Shown piece by piece: positions 32,426-43,785 of a DNA stretch of 64,000 nt. The stretch spans positions 1,364,001-1,428,000 of the forward strand of contig JAGYXB010000061.1 of the NCBI GenBank assembly GCA_022495005.1, written 5' to 3'. The notes under the pieces were generated by a model. The model saw only the letters and a list, made by a program, of their open reading frames with translations, searched no databases and had not been told where the DNA came from. Source of the DNA: Rhyacophila brunnea. Taxonomy: Eukaryota; Arthropoda; Insecta; Trichoptera; Rhyacophilidae. The position numbers and the translations under genes are program-made. How positions within the stretch are numbered: the first letter of the stretch is position 1; the number at the start of each line of letters is the position of its first letter.

Positions 32426-33045
32426 CTCCTTTATTTGAGGTTATATGGATACTATCCGTGGCTTTATCCAACTGACTTTCTCTTAGGTATGCTTACATAC
32501 TGTAGTTTAAGTTCTAGAAGATATCATTATTTGGCCACGTATTTTTTCGACTTATATGTGGTGTGAATGAGAACTCTGCCATTCTTGGTAGTATTGACTT
32601 GTGTGTCCCTGATAACTATCTTAGAAATCAGGAGCATCAGTTATTTGTTCTCCCGAGGAGCAGAACTAACCTGCCATTGGTGATGTCAATTGGGAGGGCA
32701 ATAACTCTGTTCAACCAAATCGCTTCGGATGTTGATATATTCCATATACGTGAGGATGAGTATAGGTGGACGTTGTTTTATAAATTCTTAAAATAGGGTC
32801 TGCTTAACTCATCCGGTCCTTAACTTCTTGTAGCTACATGTATACTTTATATATTTTTTTTTGTATTTACACATTTCTACTGTAGAATAACTTAATACTG
32901 ATTTATCTCTTTTTTTATGTACGTAATACTGTTTTAATAATATTTCTTTGTTTCTAAATGCCATGTTATGAACGTCTTAAACTTATAATTTGTAATGTCC
33001 ACAATATGTAAAATAAATAAATTTAAATTTAAATTATTTACAAAA
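32426..33045 (+). pseudogene. Jockey/CR1-like LINE reverse transcriptase C-terminus and 3' UTR, copy B
   Basis: The coding part (32426-32796) begins LLYLRLYGYYPWLYPTDFLL, matching the post-thumb region VQKKFLRxLYLRxYGYYPWLYPT of this LINE type in the copy at 61990-62940. One T is missing from the T-run near 32546, which shifts the frame. The second frame then continues NENSAILGSIDLCVPDNYLR and on to EYRWTLFYKFLK with TAG at 32794-32796. The 3' UTR follows to an AAATAAATAAATTTAAATTT tail at about 33010-33045. The catalytic core is missing. The family encodes an enzyme for target-primed reverse transcription. This copy is dead. Confidence 0.72.
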
Positions 33046-33194
33046 TCGATGTAACGTAAAAATATGGTAACATGGATTTGAAGGTGTTCGGTCTCACATT
33101 AGCATGGCCGGTGTAGCTCGCATGAGCCATTATTACAAATTCTAATTAACAATAAAGGAAATAAATAAACTAGCGCCGCTAGTCCGTTGCTTAC

Positions 33195-33240
33195 TTCTTC
33201 CACGCTTTCTTCACATAGTGGCCCGAATGGTGTTCATACA
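33195..33240 (-). CDS. candidate 46-nt internal exon
   Basis: On the minus strand ATTTCCACCGGCAG gives an acceptor (AG at 33242-33241). 46 bases follow, then GTAAGC (from 33194), a near-consensus donor. Only one frame is open across it: YEHHSGHYVKKAWK, with 2 bases carried to the next exon. GC content is close to 50%, against an AT-rich setting. I do not recognise the peptide. If joined to the terminal exon at 17334-17414 the phase would force that exon into a frame closing after nine codons, so a direct link between them is not favoured. Short splice-flanked windows do occur by chance, so confidence is low. Confidence 0.28.
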
Positions 33241-33296
33241 CTGCCGGTGGAAATTATAAAACCACGTCAAGCCGACATAAGTATGGACGGAATACT

Positions 33297-33350
33297 TATT
33301 GAACATACATACATGTGACATTCTTAAATCTTGTGAATTATTCGTTAAAA
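33297..33350 (+). repeat. SINE-2 tail fragment
   Basis: TTATTGAACATACATACATG, TGACATTCTTAAATCTTGTG and AATTATTCGTTAAAAAATAA match the 3' end of the SINE-2 copy at 8612-8802. Confidence 0.55.
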
Positions 33351-33482
33351 AATAAACAATTATAAATATCTACTCATTATCAACAAACTAAAGAAACCGA
33401 TCCAAACCTCATATGAGACTCCGAGAGCATAAGTTATGTAATATATTATAAAAGAATTTTTTTAGAATGTTGATTATTAACA

Positions 33483-33892
33483 TGTCCGGAAATTTATATG
33501 TAGGTATGCAGTTCGCCGTATCACACTTCGCCGGAAAATGTTGTATCGGAAATATATGGTCGTATTTTAAAGACCGTCCAAACTCTTTGGGTTGTATAGT
33601 ACTGAGATAATATTCATGTCTAAATAAAACACGGTTCTTGTCAGTTTACAGGAAGCCAGCGGCAAACAAATTTTGAAAATAGCCGATATACTGGATTATT
33701 AGTTATGTTAGATTAGGTTACGTTAGGTTTTTATTCTTGAATTCATGAATTTTGCCAAAATCGGCTATGAAAATTCTCCACGAAGAACGCGTATTTTTTT
33801 CATCTCGAGATGACCGTATAGTATACCGTCATCTCTTTCCGAAAAGAAAGCTCACGGCGAACAATGAAATGTAATACGTACAATTTACATGT
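33483..33892 (+). mobile_element. family-D repeat with internal TTAGG-like run, copy 1
   Basis: Aligned with 50054-50464 over its length. Shared blocks are GTATGCAGTTCGCCGTATCA, TTGTATCGGAAATATATGG, TCATGTCTAAATAAAACACG, AGGAAGCCAGCGGCAAACAA, ATTTTGAAAATAGCCGATAT, and the TTAGG-type run at 33702-33729. The right arm has CTCACGGCGAACAATGAAAT then ACGTACAATTTACATGTA. The two ends are loosely inverted (TGCAGTTCGCCGT vs ACGGCGAAC). The telomere-like run is decayed here (GTTAGATTAGGTTACGTTAG). Confidence 0.65.
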
Positions 33893-33894
33893 AT

Positions 33895-34680
33895 TATTAA
33901 ATATTCACTCAATGCCCGATTAAAAATAAATGTGTATTTGATACAACACTCGGTCTTAATCGAGGGTATCACGAGCCTCTACGTTTTGACGTGAAGCATC
34001 AGCAAAACTTTACGCCTGGGATGTAGCAGATGTCCACGGACTGAAGTGTGTTTTGACTAAGTTAACAGAGACTTTCTAATGAAAAGTACCCATGGGAGAG
34101 ATGAGCACGGTGGGCTAACACCATTGATATACTACTGGATGAATCATATGCTTCTTAAAATGACGCCCGATTTTCAGCGACTCGGCCAGTGTTAAAACTT
34201 ACTGTTTTAACATCAGCGGACTTAACTCGATATAAGTTCACTTAATATTTGTCTCGAAAACGACCTGGCAATAAGTATGAGTAAGCCCGATCTAGCTTGC
34301 ATCTTACTCTAACTAATAGTCAGCGCATGACGACTTGCTCTGTCCGCTCAGACATGAATTTTTGGTAGCTTGCAAGCTTTGGGTTGCAGACCCTTAGGGT
34401 CACTATTCCAAGAACGCAAATTTAGTTTTACAGCCAGGGTAATACGGGTGAAATTCGGAAATCCATGTTAACGGTCTTAACGCATTATACCTACAAGGAA
34501 ATATTATAAGACGATATTCGTAATATCTTCTTTTGTGGTACATTTATAAAATGACACTTGTATCGGAACTCGTCATCTAGTAGTATATCAATGGCTAACA
34601 AAAACAAATATATATATACAGTGTGGCAGGGATGTACCCAACATGTCGATCACGGGATGCATTTTAGTCGATCCCACCTT
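33895..34680. other. non-repetitive DNA, no gene recognised
   Basis: Somewhat GC-richer than average (34000-34440), with no open frame beyond chance length and no shared repeat. It may be old unique sequence. Confidence 0.35.
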
Positions 34681-34681
34681 A

Positions 34682-34868
34682 GGACTGGGACACACGACAA
34701 CACAGACGCCGTTGCTCCAAAGCTCAAAGATCTTACTTGATATCAAATGTATTCGGAATCAAGCAAGACCCATCTAATAGCATAAAATAATTCAAATTGA
34801 ATACATTTGGAATCAAGTAAGACCTGTTTTGACGCAATGATGTCTGCGTTGTCGTATGTCTTAGCCCC
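34682..34868. mobile_element. short inverted-repeat element (about 187 bp)
   Basis: GGACTGGGACACACGACAAC at the left is mirrored by GTTGTCGTATGTCTTAGCCC at the right, about 26 bp of inverted repeat. Inside, AATGTATTCGGAATCAAGCA and ATACATTTGGAATCAAGTAA are direct repeats. No target duplication could be fixed. It is non-coding. Confidence 0.6.
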
Positions 34869-34874
34869 TGAGCT

Positions 34875-35330
34875 CATAGGAATTGAATCGTAAAGATATA
34901 TCGTATAAAATAATGTAAATAGCGAATTTAAAAGATTTTAAAGTGAATCCTTAACTATTCGTATTTTTAATTCCTTAACCGGCTCAACTCATAGTTAATT
35001 AATAGTGTCCAATTAAATATTCATTCCATTTGACTAAATTTGATAATCTGAATGCCATTTTGCTAAAATGTCAAATTTACAAGGTATAAAAGACTTGCAA
35101 TTTTCATAATTTTGTTCAGATTTGTTGAAAAGGTATCCATTTTCTTTTATTAATTGAGTTATCATTTACTTGGTAGAATTCCATTTTACAATAAATGAAA
35201 ATATAAATAATAATAAATTCTACAGGTTTTTTAAAAAAGTATTTGTCGATAGCTATTTCGGTTATAACACCATTATCAAGACTATTCAGATAGGCCGTTT
35301 GCCTTTGCTTAAATACTATATACGTATACT
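34875..35330. other. AT-rich stretch, nothing recognised
   Basis: No gene or shared repeat. A 69-codon plus frame at 35170-35379 is AT-biased (N, I, K, F, Y), runs into the adjacent palindrome and is probably chance. Confidence 0.35.
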
Positions 35331-35335
35331 CTTCT

Positions 35336-35464
35336 GCAACATCTTCTTGGCTACGTTTCTAGACGTTGTTGTCGACTAAATAGGAGGAGCTTGTTAGTTT
35401 ATAATGGAAAAATGGGAGGAGCATGTTAGTTCACAGTTTTAACACGTAGCCAAGAAGATGTTGC
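35336..35464. repeat. small palindromic element with an internal duplication
   Basis: GCAACATCTTCTTGGCTACGT (left) and ACGTAGCCAAGAAGATGTTGC (right) are perfectly complementary over 21 bp. Inside, TAGGAGGAGCTTGTTAGTT and TGGGAGGAGCATGTTAGTT are an imperfect tandem. The right half recurs at 48325-48393. Confidence 0.7.
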
Positions 35465-35469
35465 TGATG

Positions 35470-37185
35470 ATTAGTTAGAGACAGAATATATTTTCTTTAA
35501 ATCCATAAATTTTTTAAATTCATAAATGTAGGTTATTTCAGCTGAAATTTTTATAAGGGAAACCTAATTCCCGGATTTCGATTAGGTATGCAATATTTTC
35601 AAAATTTATCGAGATTCTATGATTTCAAATTTATAAACCAATATGCATTATAAACTACAATACTCGTAAAATAGTATTACGGCACTACCTCGAACATGAC
35701 ACGGGTGTGACTGTGGATATAGGAGGAATACACTTGAGACTATATTTATTACATGCCCGACCTAACTATATTCTCAATAATACCCCGTTTACAAGTGAAT
35801 GTATTTACTGTTGACAGTGAGTATTATCGCGGCCATAACAAGAAAATGTATGGTTAAATATGTATTATCATGCATTTGCAAGCTTGCATGCATGAATCAA
35901 AAAAGTTTGGAAGCTTCTGAATTTTCATCCGAGAGTAGAGATTTTTTCTATCTGCGCCTGCGCAGTAGAACGATAGTGGCAAGCCTGCCGGCAAAAATAC
36001 TAACTATACTCATTTTGAGGTTAACTGATGTTCACTACCGGTCAAATGGTACCATAAAATGACAACATCGTGTCTCACTTACTCTTGAAGAATGAGATTG
36101 GAGAGACAGTCAGCACTTTTACGTGTAAACAGAGTTAAAATACTCACTATTGCTGCCAGTAAATCCATGCACATGTACAGGCGCCATAACGTTAGATTGA
36201 TGAATTTTCATATATAAAATAACTGTTTTTGATAGAAACTTGTGTGTGGAGTGTAACATACGTTTATTGAAGTTTATTTCATCTCGGACATAACCTCTGG
36301 TGGTAATAAGTAATAAGGAATGCAATGCGCAACAATCCCGTGCACCTGATTGCGTTTCATATTTTGAACAGAATTGCATTTTCATATGCAGCTCATGACT
36401 CGTATGAGTACATAATATGGACATTTAATTGGCGTACACGGTATACCAAACCATTATTTACTATACGCCGGTAAATAGACTGGCGCGGAAATATTTTTAC
36501 TACATAATATATTATTATCAAATCAAACATGACCATAAAACAGCGAATAGGTACGACTTACTAGCCATGTTGGCAACGTTTTTTATGTGTTAAGCTTACC
36601 TATAATTTCTAAATATATATTTTGTTTATTGATACTAAAATATACTATATTTAAGTGGCTATTGTGGTATTTATTATACATTGAAGTGGATACGTACATT
36701 AACATGATACTATAGATGTGAGTTATTTTATTATATACCTAGTTATGATTGGCAAATATTGCGATACTAAAATTTTGTGATCTAATTAACTGAAATAAAA
36801 AAATTGATTATTATGCCTGAGCAGTTACTTACTATTTACGAATGTAAACCAATAAATCATTTTAAATTTTTTATATAAATAGGCATAAAAGCAATTTTGC
36901 TAAGTAATAAAAAAAATGTATTTAAACATCTACCATACGTTTTATATTGCTAAAATATTTTGTAATACAAAACGCATATATGTAGCAATAGTTGATTGGT
37001 AGCAAATGTAGTAATTTACATTTTTATTATTTTCTGTTATCAAATATTTTTTTTATTTATTGTTATTTAAAATTATATTAAAATGCTTGTTTAAATCATT
37101 TAATTAGGTACCGACTGACATCTTACAGTTTGGTGTTATAAGTATATTAGACAATAATTTGTAATCTTTCGATCAGCATGTTAAT
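35470..37185. other. AT-rich stretch with a GC-richer patch
   Basis: 35950-36190 contains GCGCCTGCGCAG (NRF-1-like) and, on the minus strand, an ATG in good context opening MAPVHVHGFTGSN and running into GTGAGTAT at about 36149. A first exon is possible but unproven. The rest (36440-37185) is AT-rich without features. Confidence 0.25.
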
Positions 37186-37191
37186 ATCGGA

Positions 37192-38093
37192 CAGTGGCGA
37201 AGACTCCATACTAGGCGATTATTTAAAGCCTACCTTCTTAAGAAAATATTTTTTATTTTCATGTTGACGTATTTATATAATCACAAATAATAATTATTCA
37301 ATATGCCCAAAGACATCTATCGTATAATTGTCATAATTTTACGATCTTTTCCAATATTTCAATAAACACCATCTATGGCATCTCTCGAAAGTTTAAAAAA
37401 ACATGACACACCGCGTTTCGCTTCACATATTGTATAGGATTATTTTCGCGTGAATCGACGGGTTTTTCGATATAAAGTTTTTTTCTCATTATTTCAAAAT
37501 GTTTGGCGTCCCGCATACAAATGTACAAGCTGTTTCGTTAGCGCTTACGTCACGAGAGCACATTTATTCAAAATAATTAATAAGAAGATAATTTAAAAAT
37601 AATTTCTATGGGATTCAATCACATAAATATGTATTGATTGTTGTTAAAAATATAAAATAATTTATCTCGTGATTTTTATTTATTTATTAGTTCACTCATT
37701 AGACAATTTATATATCTGATATTGTACCTACCTAAGTCTGTGTTTTAAATATAGAAGTATTTTAAATGTCTAGTTTTACGGGTTAAATTATAAATTGTTA
37801 TGGAACATAATATATATATACAACAACGGATATTTTCATAGATGATAGGTAATATATTTTGAGCGTATGTTACGTTTATAAATGTTTAGGAAAATACATA
37901 AGTAATTCAAATTAATTGCTTATTTTTATGAACTAATTCTAACAAACAAATTAAGCTTTTGAAATTTCTTCGTTTTAGCGTACCTATTCATCAGTAGTAA
38001 TGTTGGGTTATCTTCTTATTTCCCGCAAATATATCTGACAAGCATGGTTACTCCCACAGCCTACCTCTTTCATAAAGTCACTCTTCGCCACTG
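37192..38093. mobile_element. hAT-C element, copy 2 (902 bp)
   Basis: The inverted ends CAGTGGCGAAGACT and ACTCTTCGCCACTG are flanked by ATATCGGA (37184-37191) and ATATCGGC (38094-38101), 7 of 8 identical. The subterminal AGCCTACCT word also occurs near the end of the fragment at 39092-39142. The interior is AT-rich with no transposase frame, so the copy is non-autonomous. Confidence 0.72.
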
Positions 38094-38099
38094 ATATCG

Positions 38100-39090
38100 G
38101 CTATGTCACGATATAATAATATTGTGTACAAAATTGAGCCCAGAATGCATACCTTAACGCCCACGTGAAAATAGACGATAGATTATATAATATACCAGGG
38201 TACCATAATATATAATTATCTTGATTTTTAAACAATGGTCGCCGTTAAACTTTATCTGGTAAGACATACTATAATAAAATCGGTGCTGGACAAATTAACG
38301 ATTATAATTATTATTATTATAATTAATATAAATTATGAAAAGGAGAAAAATATAAGAGGTCAGAGGCAATGTTTACCCTAAAAAGAGAGGATAAAGAAAA
38401 ATACTTATCTACGTACTCTGCCCTCGTAAAATAAAATAAATAAGCTAAACTCCACATTAAGTAATTAGGAAGTAAATGGCGTTAGAATATTAGACATCAA
38501 AATTTCTGGAAATACATTCATAAATTGATGGAATATGATACCAATAATATTTTATTAAGTAATTATATAATATACTAGTATAAAATGATTAAAACCACTT
38601 TATGTTCGCTTAGAAGGGCACCACTACATGTTTCAGTGATAATAGGTTTTTAAGAAAATCATGAAAACATGTTTCTAATATTAATATTGTAAAACTGTGG
38701 AAAAATAACAACTTTCCTAATTTAAAGATGTCCGCTGATATAAACACCGCACGTTGGGCTTGACCCCACCGCACGCCTGTCAAGCCTTATGCTGTAGAAA
38801 TTGTAGGAGTGTGAAAAAAAACTCACTGTCTAGTGGTTATGTTGGCGGACAGATTAATTGTATTTTACTAAAAATAATAAATATACTGCATATAGAACGT
38901 TCAAATTTAAGTTTGTAATATGTGCACTTTTGTATGCAACAATCTACCAAGCTCTTCAAACAGCTTATCTACTCAGTTTATATTAAAATGAGTAGATCAA
39001 AAGTCTTCTTTATTGCTTCACATTTATATCCGAAGGCTCTGTAAAGTGTAGTTTTTATTCAATGAAAGCGTATGACTGTTGAGTAAGAGT
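38100..39090. other. AT-rich stretch, one small hairpin
   Basis: GGCTTGAC ... GTCAAGCC (38757-38788) forms an 8-bp stem. No gene or other repeat was recognised. Confidence 0.35.
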
Positions 39091-39091
39091 G

Positions 39092-39142
39092 TGCACTATT
39101 TATGTCGGATCTTAACAGCCTACCTCCACCCTTCGCCACAGA
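39092..39142 (-). mobile_element. hAT-C terminal fragment
   Basis: The minus strand reads TGTGGCGAAGGGTGGAGGTA then GGCTGTTAAGATCCGACATA, close to the left end of the element at 4135-4549. The other terminus was not found. Confidence 0.55.
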
Positions 39143-39679
39143 TCTCTATAGAAAAAGGTTTTCTTAAAAAGTTTTATGAGGGCAGTAAAAAATAGATGGC
39201 TCCATTGCCTTGCCTTTAATACAACACGGATCATCGCAAACCGACAATATTGAGTAGATACTAATTGTTATATGTAAAGTAATTTTGTTCGACATTCTTC
39301 CCATGTCATTTTTTTCCTTAAATGTTTAAAATATTTCCGCAAATTTTCTATTATAATAATTCTGATATTATAATCACGTATCTCGCCTAGCTGTATGCGA
39401 AACTTCAGAAACGTGAGGCTGCTTCTCACAGTTGTTTAAATTTAAATTCAGTTTTGCATTAAATTCAATGCAATATGGAGGAGAAAATGCAATACACGCC
39501 AAAGTGCATCGACCGAATTTTTCTACTCATTAAAATGCATTAAGCTTAATCTCTAATGTATAATCGTAAAACGCTGTTATTTGCAATATAACGAGGTGAT
39601 TTATTTATGGAACTACCGGGTACTTTTTTGTAGAACTGCATTATAATAGTTTTTTTTTTGTTAGTTAGATATTGTCTTT

Positions 39680-39805
39680 CAGTCTCGTAGTCCAGTATTT
39701 ACGGCGCTGGCCTTTCATTCGAGGCTGCGGGTTCGATCATCGGTGAGGTCAAAATATATTTATATGATTTTCTTAAAGCCTGGGTGTTTGTAATTGATTC
39801 TCTAC
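39680..39805 (+). repeat. SINE-3 copy
   Basis: TCTCGTAGTCCAGTATTTAC, GGCGCTGGCCTTTCATTCGA, GGTTCGATCATCGG (B box region) and the tail ATATGATTTTCTTAAAGCCT match the copies at 18467-18590 and 42303-42405. Confidence 0.65.
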
Positions 39806-39809
39806 CTAC

Positions 39810-40320
39810 TATTAGTATGTACACTGCTATCAGTAGTGTTAAATAGAATAAACATATATGTCAATAAAAAAATACCCATTTAGATCTATCACATCGAGAA
39901 TCGAATAACACGTTTGTGTTATATGAGTAAAACTTGACTACTACATTAAAAGATAGTAATATTTTCTAAAAATCTTTACAATCTGTCCAACAATGATATT
40001 CTTTTAAGGTTTAAAATATAAAAAAATTAATGATGGTAAATATTTCAATATTACTGTCGATTTATCTATCTTTGTAACGCATAAGCTGCCAACTCAATCG
40101 AGCCCCCTACGATAAAAAAAATAACAATTTCTTCTCCACGAAATCTACTATAAAAGATGTAGGTAGGCATAATATTAGAAAACTCTGTCTTAATTTTCTT
40201 TTCTCTTAGCAACGCATGGTCAGCTTAGCGTTTATAATGTGAAATAAAAATCAATTAGGAGTATTAAAAAAAACATTAATTTGTTAAAAATATGCATTTT
40301 TATATATTTTGGTATAATTT
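39810..40320. other. AT-rich stretch, nothing recognised
   Basis: No feature was seen. Confidence 0.4.
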
Positions 40321-40324
40321 AATA

Positions 40325-40398
40325 TTTGGAGGCTCCCTTTTAATTTTTTTGATAAGACGATTGCGTCATTTGCGTCACAGAAAATCGCCGCTGAATAT
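40325..40398 (+). mobile_element. 3' end of a hAT-like element (hAT-D)
   Basis: GGAGGCTCCCTTTTAATTTT, GATTGCGTCATTTGCG and an end ATCGCCGCTG resemble 51300-51362 and the usual ...CGCCACTG terminus of hAT elements. No left end was found. Confidence 0.35.
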
Positions 40399-40494
40399 CT
40401 ATAATATTTAGGAATAATAGTCAGGGAAGATAGTTATAACATTTTTTCCTTTTCCTCCGTCTATCTACCTTGATTGTAAAGTATTATTACCAGG

Positions 40495-40615
40495 ATGGCT
40501 CAATCAAATCCATCAGGCCAGCAGAATGTTTGAGGACGTGACCGTTTCGTGAACTTTGCCAAGATGCGGCCTTTCTTGCGGAGATCGCTGATAGGACTGG
40601 CGCTGTCATCACAAC
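40495..40615 (+). pseudogene. probable LINE ORF C-terminal remnant
   Basis: Two plus frames give WLNQIHQASRMFEDVTV and, after a frameshift, RELCQDAAFLAEIADRTGAV. The pattern resembles the last residues of RTE-type ORFs (xxELCQDRAxWRxxxDRT). It is GC-rich relative to its surroundings. It is short, and the longer 91-codon frame at 40549-40824 is out of phase with it. Confidence 0.35.
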
Positions 40616-40849
40616 ATACAGCATCCTTCCTTGCCATACATGTTCATAATATAAATACCGCGGAGATGAGATGCATTCCTAATGAGATCTCATGCAATTG
40701 CAACAGAATATTAACTACACATTCTGCTAAGCTTAACTTAAAACAGCGAAATAATTTTAGTAATTTTGTCTTGGTTCAGGTCCGCTCACAAGATTTTTGT
40801 TCTAACCTAACAGGAACTAACTAAATTTTGTAAGCTTTTTAAAAACTGT

Positions 40850-42000
40850 ATAATAAATAAAAGCTCCATCTACAAATTGGTTTACTTCAGTATTTTTTTT
40901 GTATATGTAACTATAAAAAGTATGTAGGTAATAATATTTACACCTGCGGTAAACATTTTCAGGTTGATGCAATCAAAAAAAATCATGTTCGACATTTTTT
41001 TAAAGCCAGTGATATATTTAGCATATCACTTTTTTGTTGTTTATAAACTCGTTTTAATGGAATGCGCACATGCATACAACGTAAAACGCGACGCGCAGTG
41101 CGTTTGCAATAATTTATTACACGCACCGCTATTTGGCGACACCTGGTTAATTTTTGGAAAGCAAATCGGCTCGAGGTGTTATCACACAGCCATGCTAATA
41201 TTTTTACTGTATTTATTATCCCTTCACTGCATGATTTTTTTTTTAATTTTATTTTTTCTTCGTGTCAAAATGCCTTAGTGTCAATTTTTTTTTTTTTCGA
41301 AAATTACATTAAATTTTGTGTGTTACTGCGTGGTGTCGCAGAATTACGACATTAGGAAATCTTACATTTCAGTATGACAAAATACAAAATTAAATGATAA
41401 CAATCATAAAAAACTAATGTACACACCTTATTTGATGTGTAGATATTTTTATTTAACCAATTTTAATATTCTGTACTTTTTTTTATTTATTTACAAATGC
41501 AGATTTTTGCGTACATACGAATTCGTCAACTGTCAAAGCAGAAATGCATAGACTATAATGCAGAAATGCTTTATTTTTTGAAATGTCCAAACAAAATCGG
41601 TAAAGTAGGATGTTTATGGTAAAACAGTTTACTAGGCATCGAAAAAGGATATTATTTGATAATTTACACAGATGGCATTGGCTATATCGAAATAGTTTGA
41701 AATGTCGCAAATTTGCGACACTGCAGTAAAGGGATATTGTTAATGCTATGCTCGAATATAATAAACTAATCGTTATGTAATTTTGCAATATATTCATATT
41801 TAATAATTCAAACATTTATACGATATCTAGACTGGTTTGAAGAAGAGACAGTGGCTGAGCAAAGTTAGTCATCCAGCGGTACCTAAGAAATAGAAAACAT
41901 CCTAAAGGTTAACTTGAAGGCCGCTCGATCGACGAAATAATTAAGTTTTGCAGAAATACGTGATAACACAATGCACATGACTAATAAAAATGATATCAGT
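40850..42000. other. AT-rich stretch, nothing convincing
   Basis: Frames at 40964-41278 and 41483-41815 exceed 100 codons but are biased to F, L, I, Y and K and carry no motif. I treat them as chance. Confidence 0.35.
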
Positions 42001-42011
42001 TCGAAAAAACC

Positions 42012-42048
42012 TTCGTCCAGCAGTGGATTGATCCAAGCTGATGATGAA
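42012..42048 (+). pseudogene. LINE 3' end tag (QQWID)
   Basis: TTCGTCCAGCAGTGGATTGA encodes FVQQWID and runs into TGATGATGA, the usual last residues and 3' end of an RTE-type LINE. A second tag lies at 56395-56430. Confidence 0.35.
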
Positions 42049-42302
42049 AGAGACTGGTAAGCTTTGACACCGGTCGATGTTTCCTTACATCCATGATCTA
42101 CGTGGCCACGTTGTACAGTTTTATACGTACCTACGTCAATATCAGCTATGCGAATTAGTTTTCAAAAAAATTAGGTAGGTATACAATCTTCATGTTTTAC
42201 AGTCCATTTATAAATTAATATAGTATCTATAAAAAGGGACACTTTTATCGTTTTAATTTTTTAGAAATAGATTCCTAAATATATCGTAATACCTAATATA
42301 CC

Positions 42303-42405
42303 TAATGCGTAAGGCACTGTCCTTTCATCCGGGGCTCCGAGTTCGACTCGGTGAGGTCACAATATTTATGTGATTTTCTCAAAGTTTTTGTGATTATTTC
42401 TCTTC
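42303..42405 (+). repeat. SINE-3 copy, head truncated
   Basis: AATGCGTAAGGCACTGTCCT, GAGTTCGACTCGGTGAGGTC and TATGTGATTTTCTCAAAG match the other SINE-3 copies. The B box reads GAGTTCGACTC. Confidence 0.6.
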
Positions 42406-42409
42406 AATT

Positions 42410-43540
42410 ACTAAATATTATACAACTGTCATTTGGCCTCATGGCCTGTTGTAGTGTTCAAAATAATATTTAAAAAAATCAATATTTCTTTTGATTAATC
42501 TTTTTACATCTTGGTTATTTGAAAGAATAATCTAATACTTATTTAGAAAAATAGTAATTGCTGAAATATTCATATTATAAAATATATAATAATATTATAA
42601 ATTACCTATATGAAATTCTACACATTAGTTTATTAATTGAATTATCGACTAATATATAAATCTGTAGAATGTAATATAATTTATTTCTAAAAAAAAATTA
42701 TATCTATTTATGATGCAAATATGATTTTTTTTATAACTAACATATTTTTTGTACACACGATTTTTTTCGATAAAGATCACAAATTTCTGCGTTTTTCTCT
42801 GATTTTTAGGGGCGAATGCAATGACATTCCAATAAATGTATGTAATCACGAAACCCAAAATATTACTGGCATCTAAGGCATTAAACAAATAGCCAACAGA
42901 GCAACGTTTCAATTGTTCTACATGGTTTAAAAAAATAATCTCACTGCATATTTTCATTTATTTAATTACTACATTCATTTTCTTTTACTCACGTGTTGAA
43001 CCACGCGAGCCAGTGGTAGATTTAGCATGTCACCTGGCCGACCTGCCATGCGCCACCTGCTTTCCCCTTACTCTACGTACCCCTCTTGACCACGGTATTC
43101 CTACCCTTAAAAAGTAAGATACGTATATACCTAAATAACAATACAAACAATCTGTACAATAATTGTAGACGGTATTGTAGATACTTACACCATTGAATTT
43201 TGCTAGAATTAATGATAATCTTAATCGAATTTTTAATCAAATTGATTTTGTTCGTTTTAATATTAAAACCTTTTTCGCTCCTGCTATTTGTGGGAGATTC
43301 GGGCAAATGGGCATTAACAAACGTTTCATAAAACATTAGTTTAATTGTATTTAGGTATTTAAGTTGCATAAAATTAATATTATTATTTTACTAATATAAG
43401 CTCTGAGGAGCAAATTTTATGTAATACAATAGCTTTCCACCAACAATTGACAGTTAACACCATTCGACAGTTATAAAAATATAATAATGACAAAATGAAT
43501 AAATATATTGAAAATTATTATTTGCTCATAGATTTTTAAT
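42410..43540. other. AT-rich stretch with one hAT-like left end
   Basis: CAGTGGTAGATTTAGC at 43011 followed by CACCTGGCC looks like a hAT 5' end (CAGTGGxxGATTTA). No matching right end was found. The rest is featureless. Confidence 0.3.
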
Positions 43541-43547
43541 AAACCAT

Positions 43548-43685
43548 TTATTATATTCAACGAATAATCAAGATTTTGAGAATGTGACATTCCATATATT
43601 GAACATACATAACTTGGAAACACCTCAGATATTATATACCTACTAGAAAGAAATCACATTTTGAAAAAATACGACGAGCATAATG
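43548..43685 (-). repeat. SINE-2 copy, head truncated
   Basis: The minus strand shows TTTTTTCAAAATGTGATTTC, TATGTATGTTCAATATATGG, GACATTCTCAAAATCTTGAT and TTATTCGTTGAATATAATAA, the SINE-2 body and tail in order. It lies head-to-head with the copy at 43786. Confidence 0.6.
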
Positions 43686-43785
43686 ATTCCTTAATTTAAA
43701 ATACAATAACCGATAATTAAAAATAACGAAATTTATAAACATTTCATGTAGGACCTACGAGTTAAAATTATCATAATTAAGGAGA

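Noticed and set aside
40964..41278. 104-codon plus frame
   Set aside because: Strong F/L/I/K/Y bias, no motif and no splice or promoter context; expected by chance in AT-rich DNA.
42649..43369. Two minus frames of about 100 codons
   Set aside because: Lysine, isoleucine and asparagine-rich with no domain; AT-bias frames.
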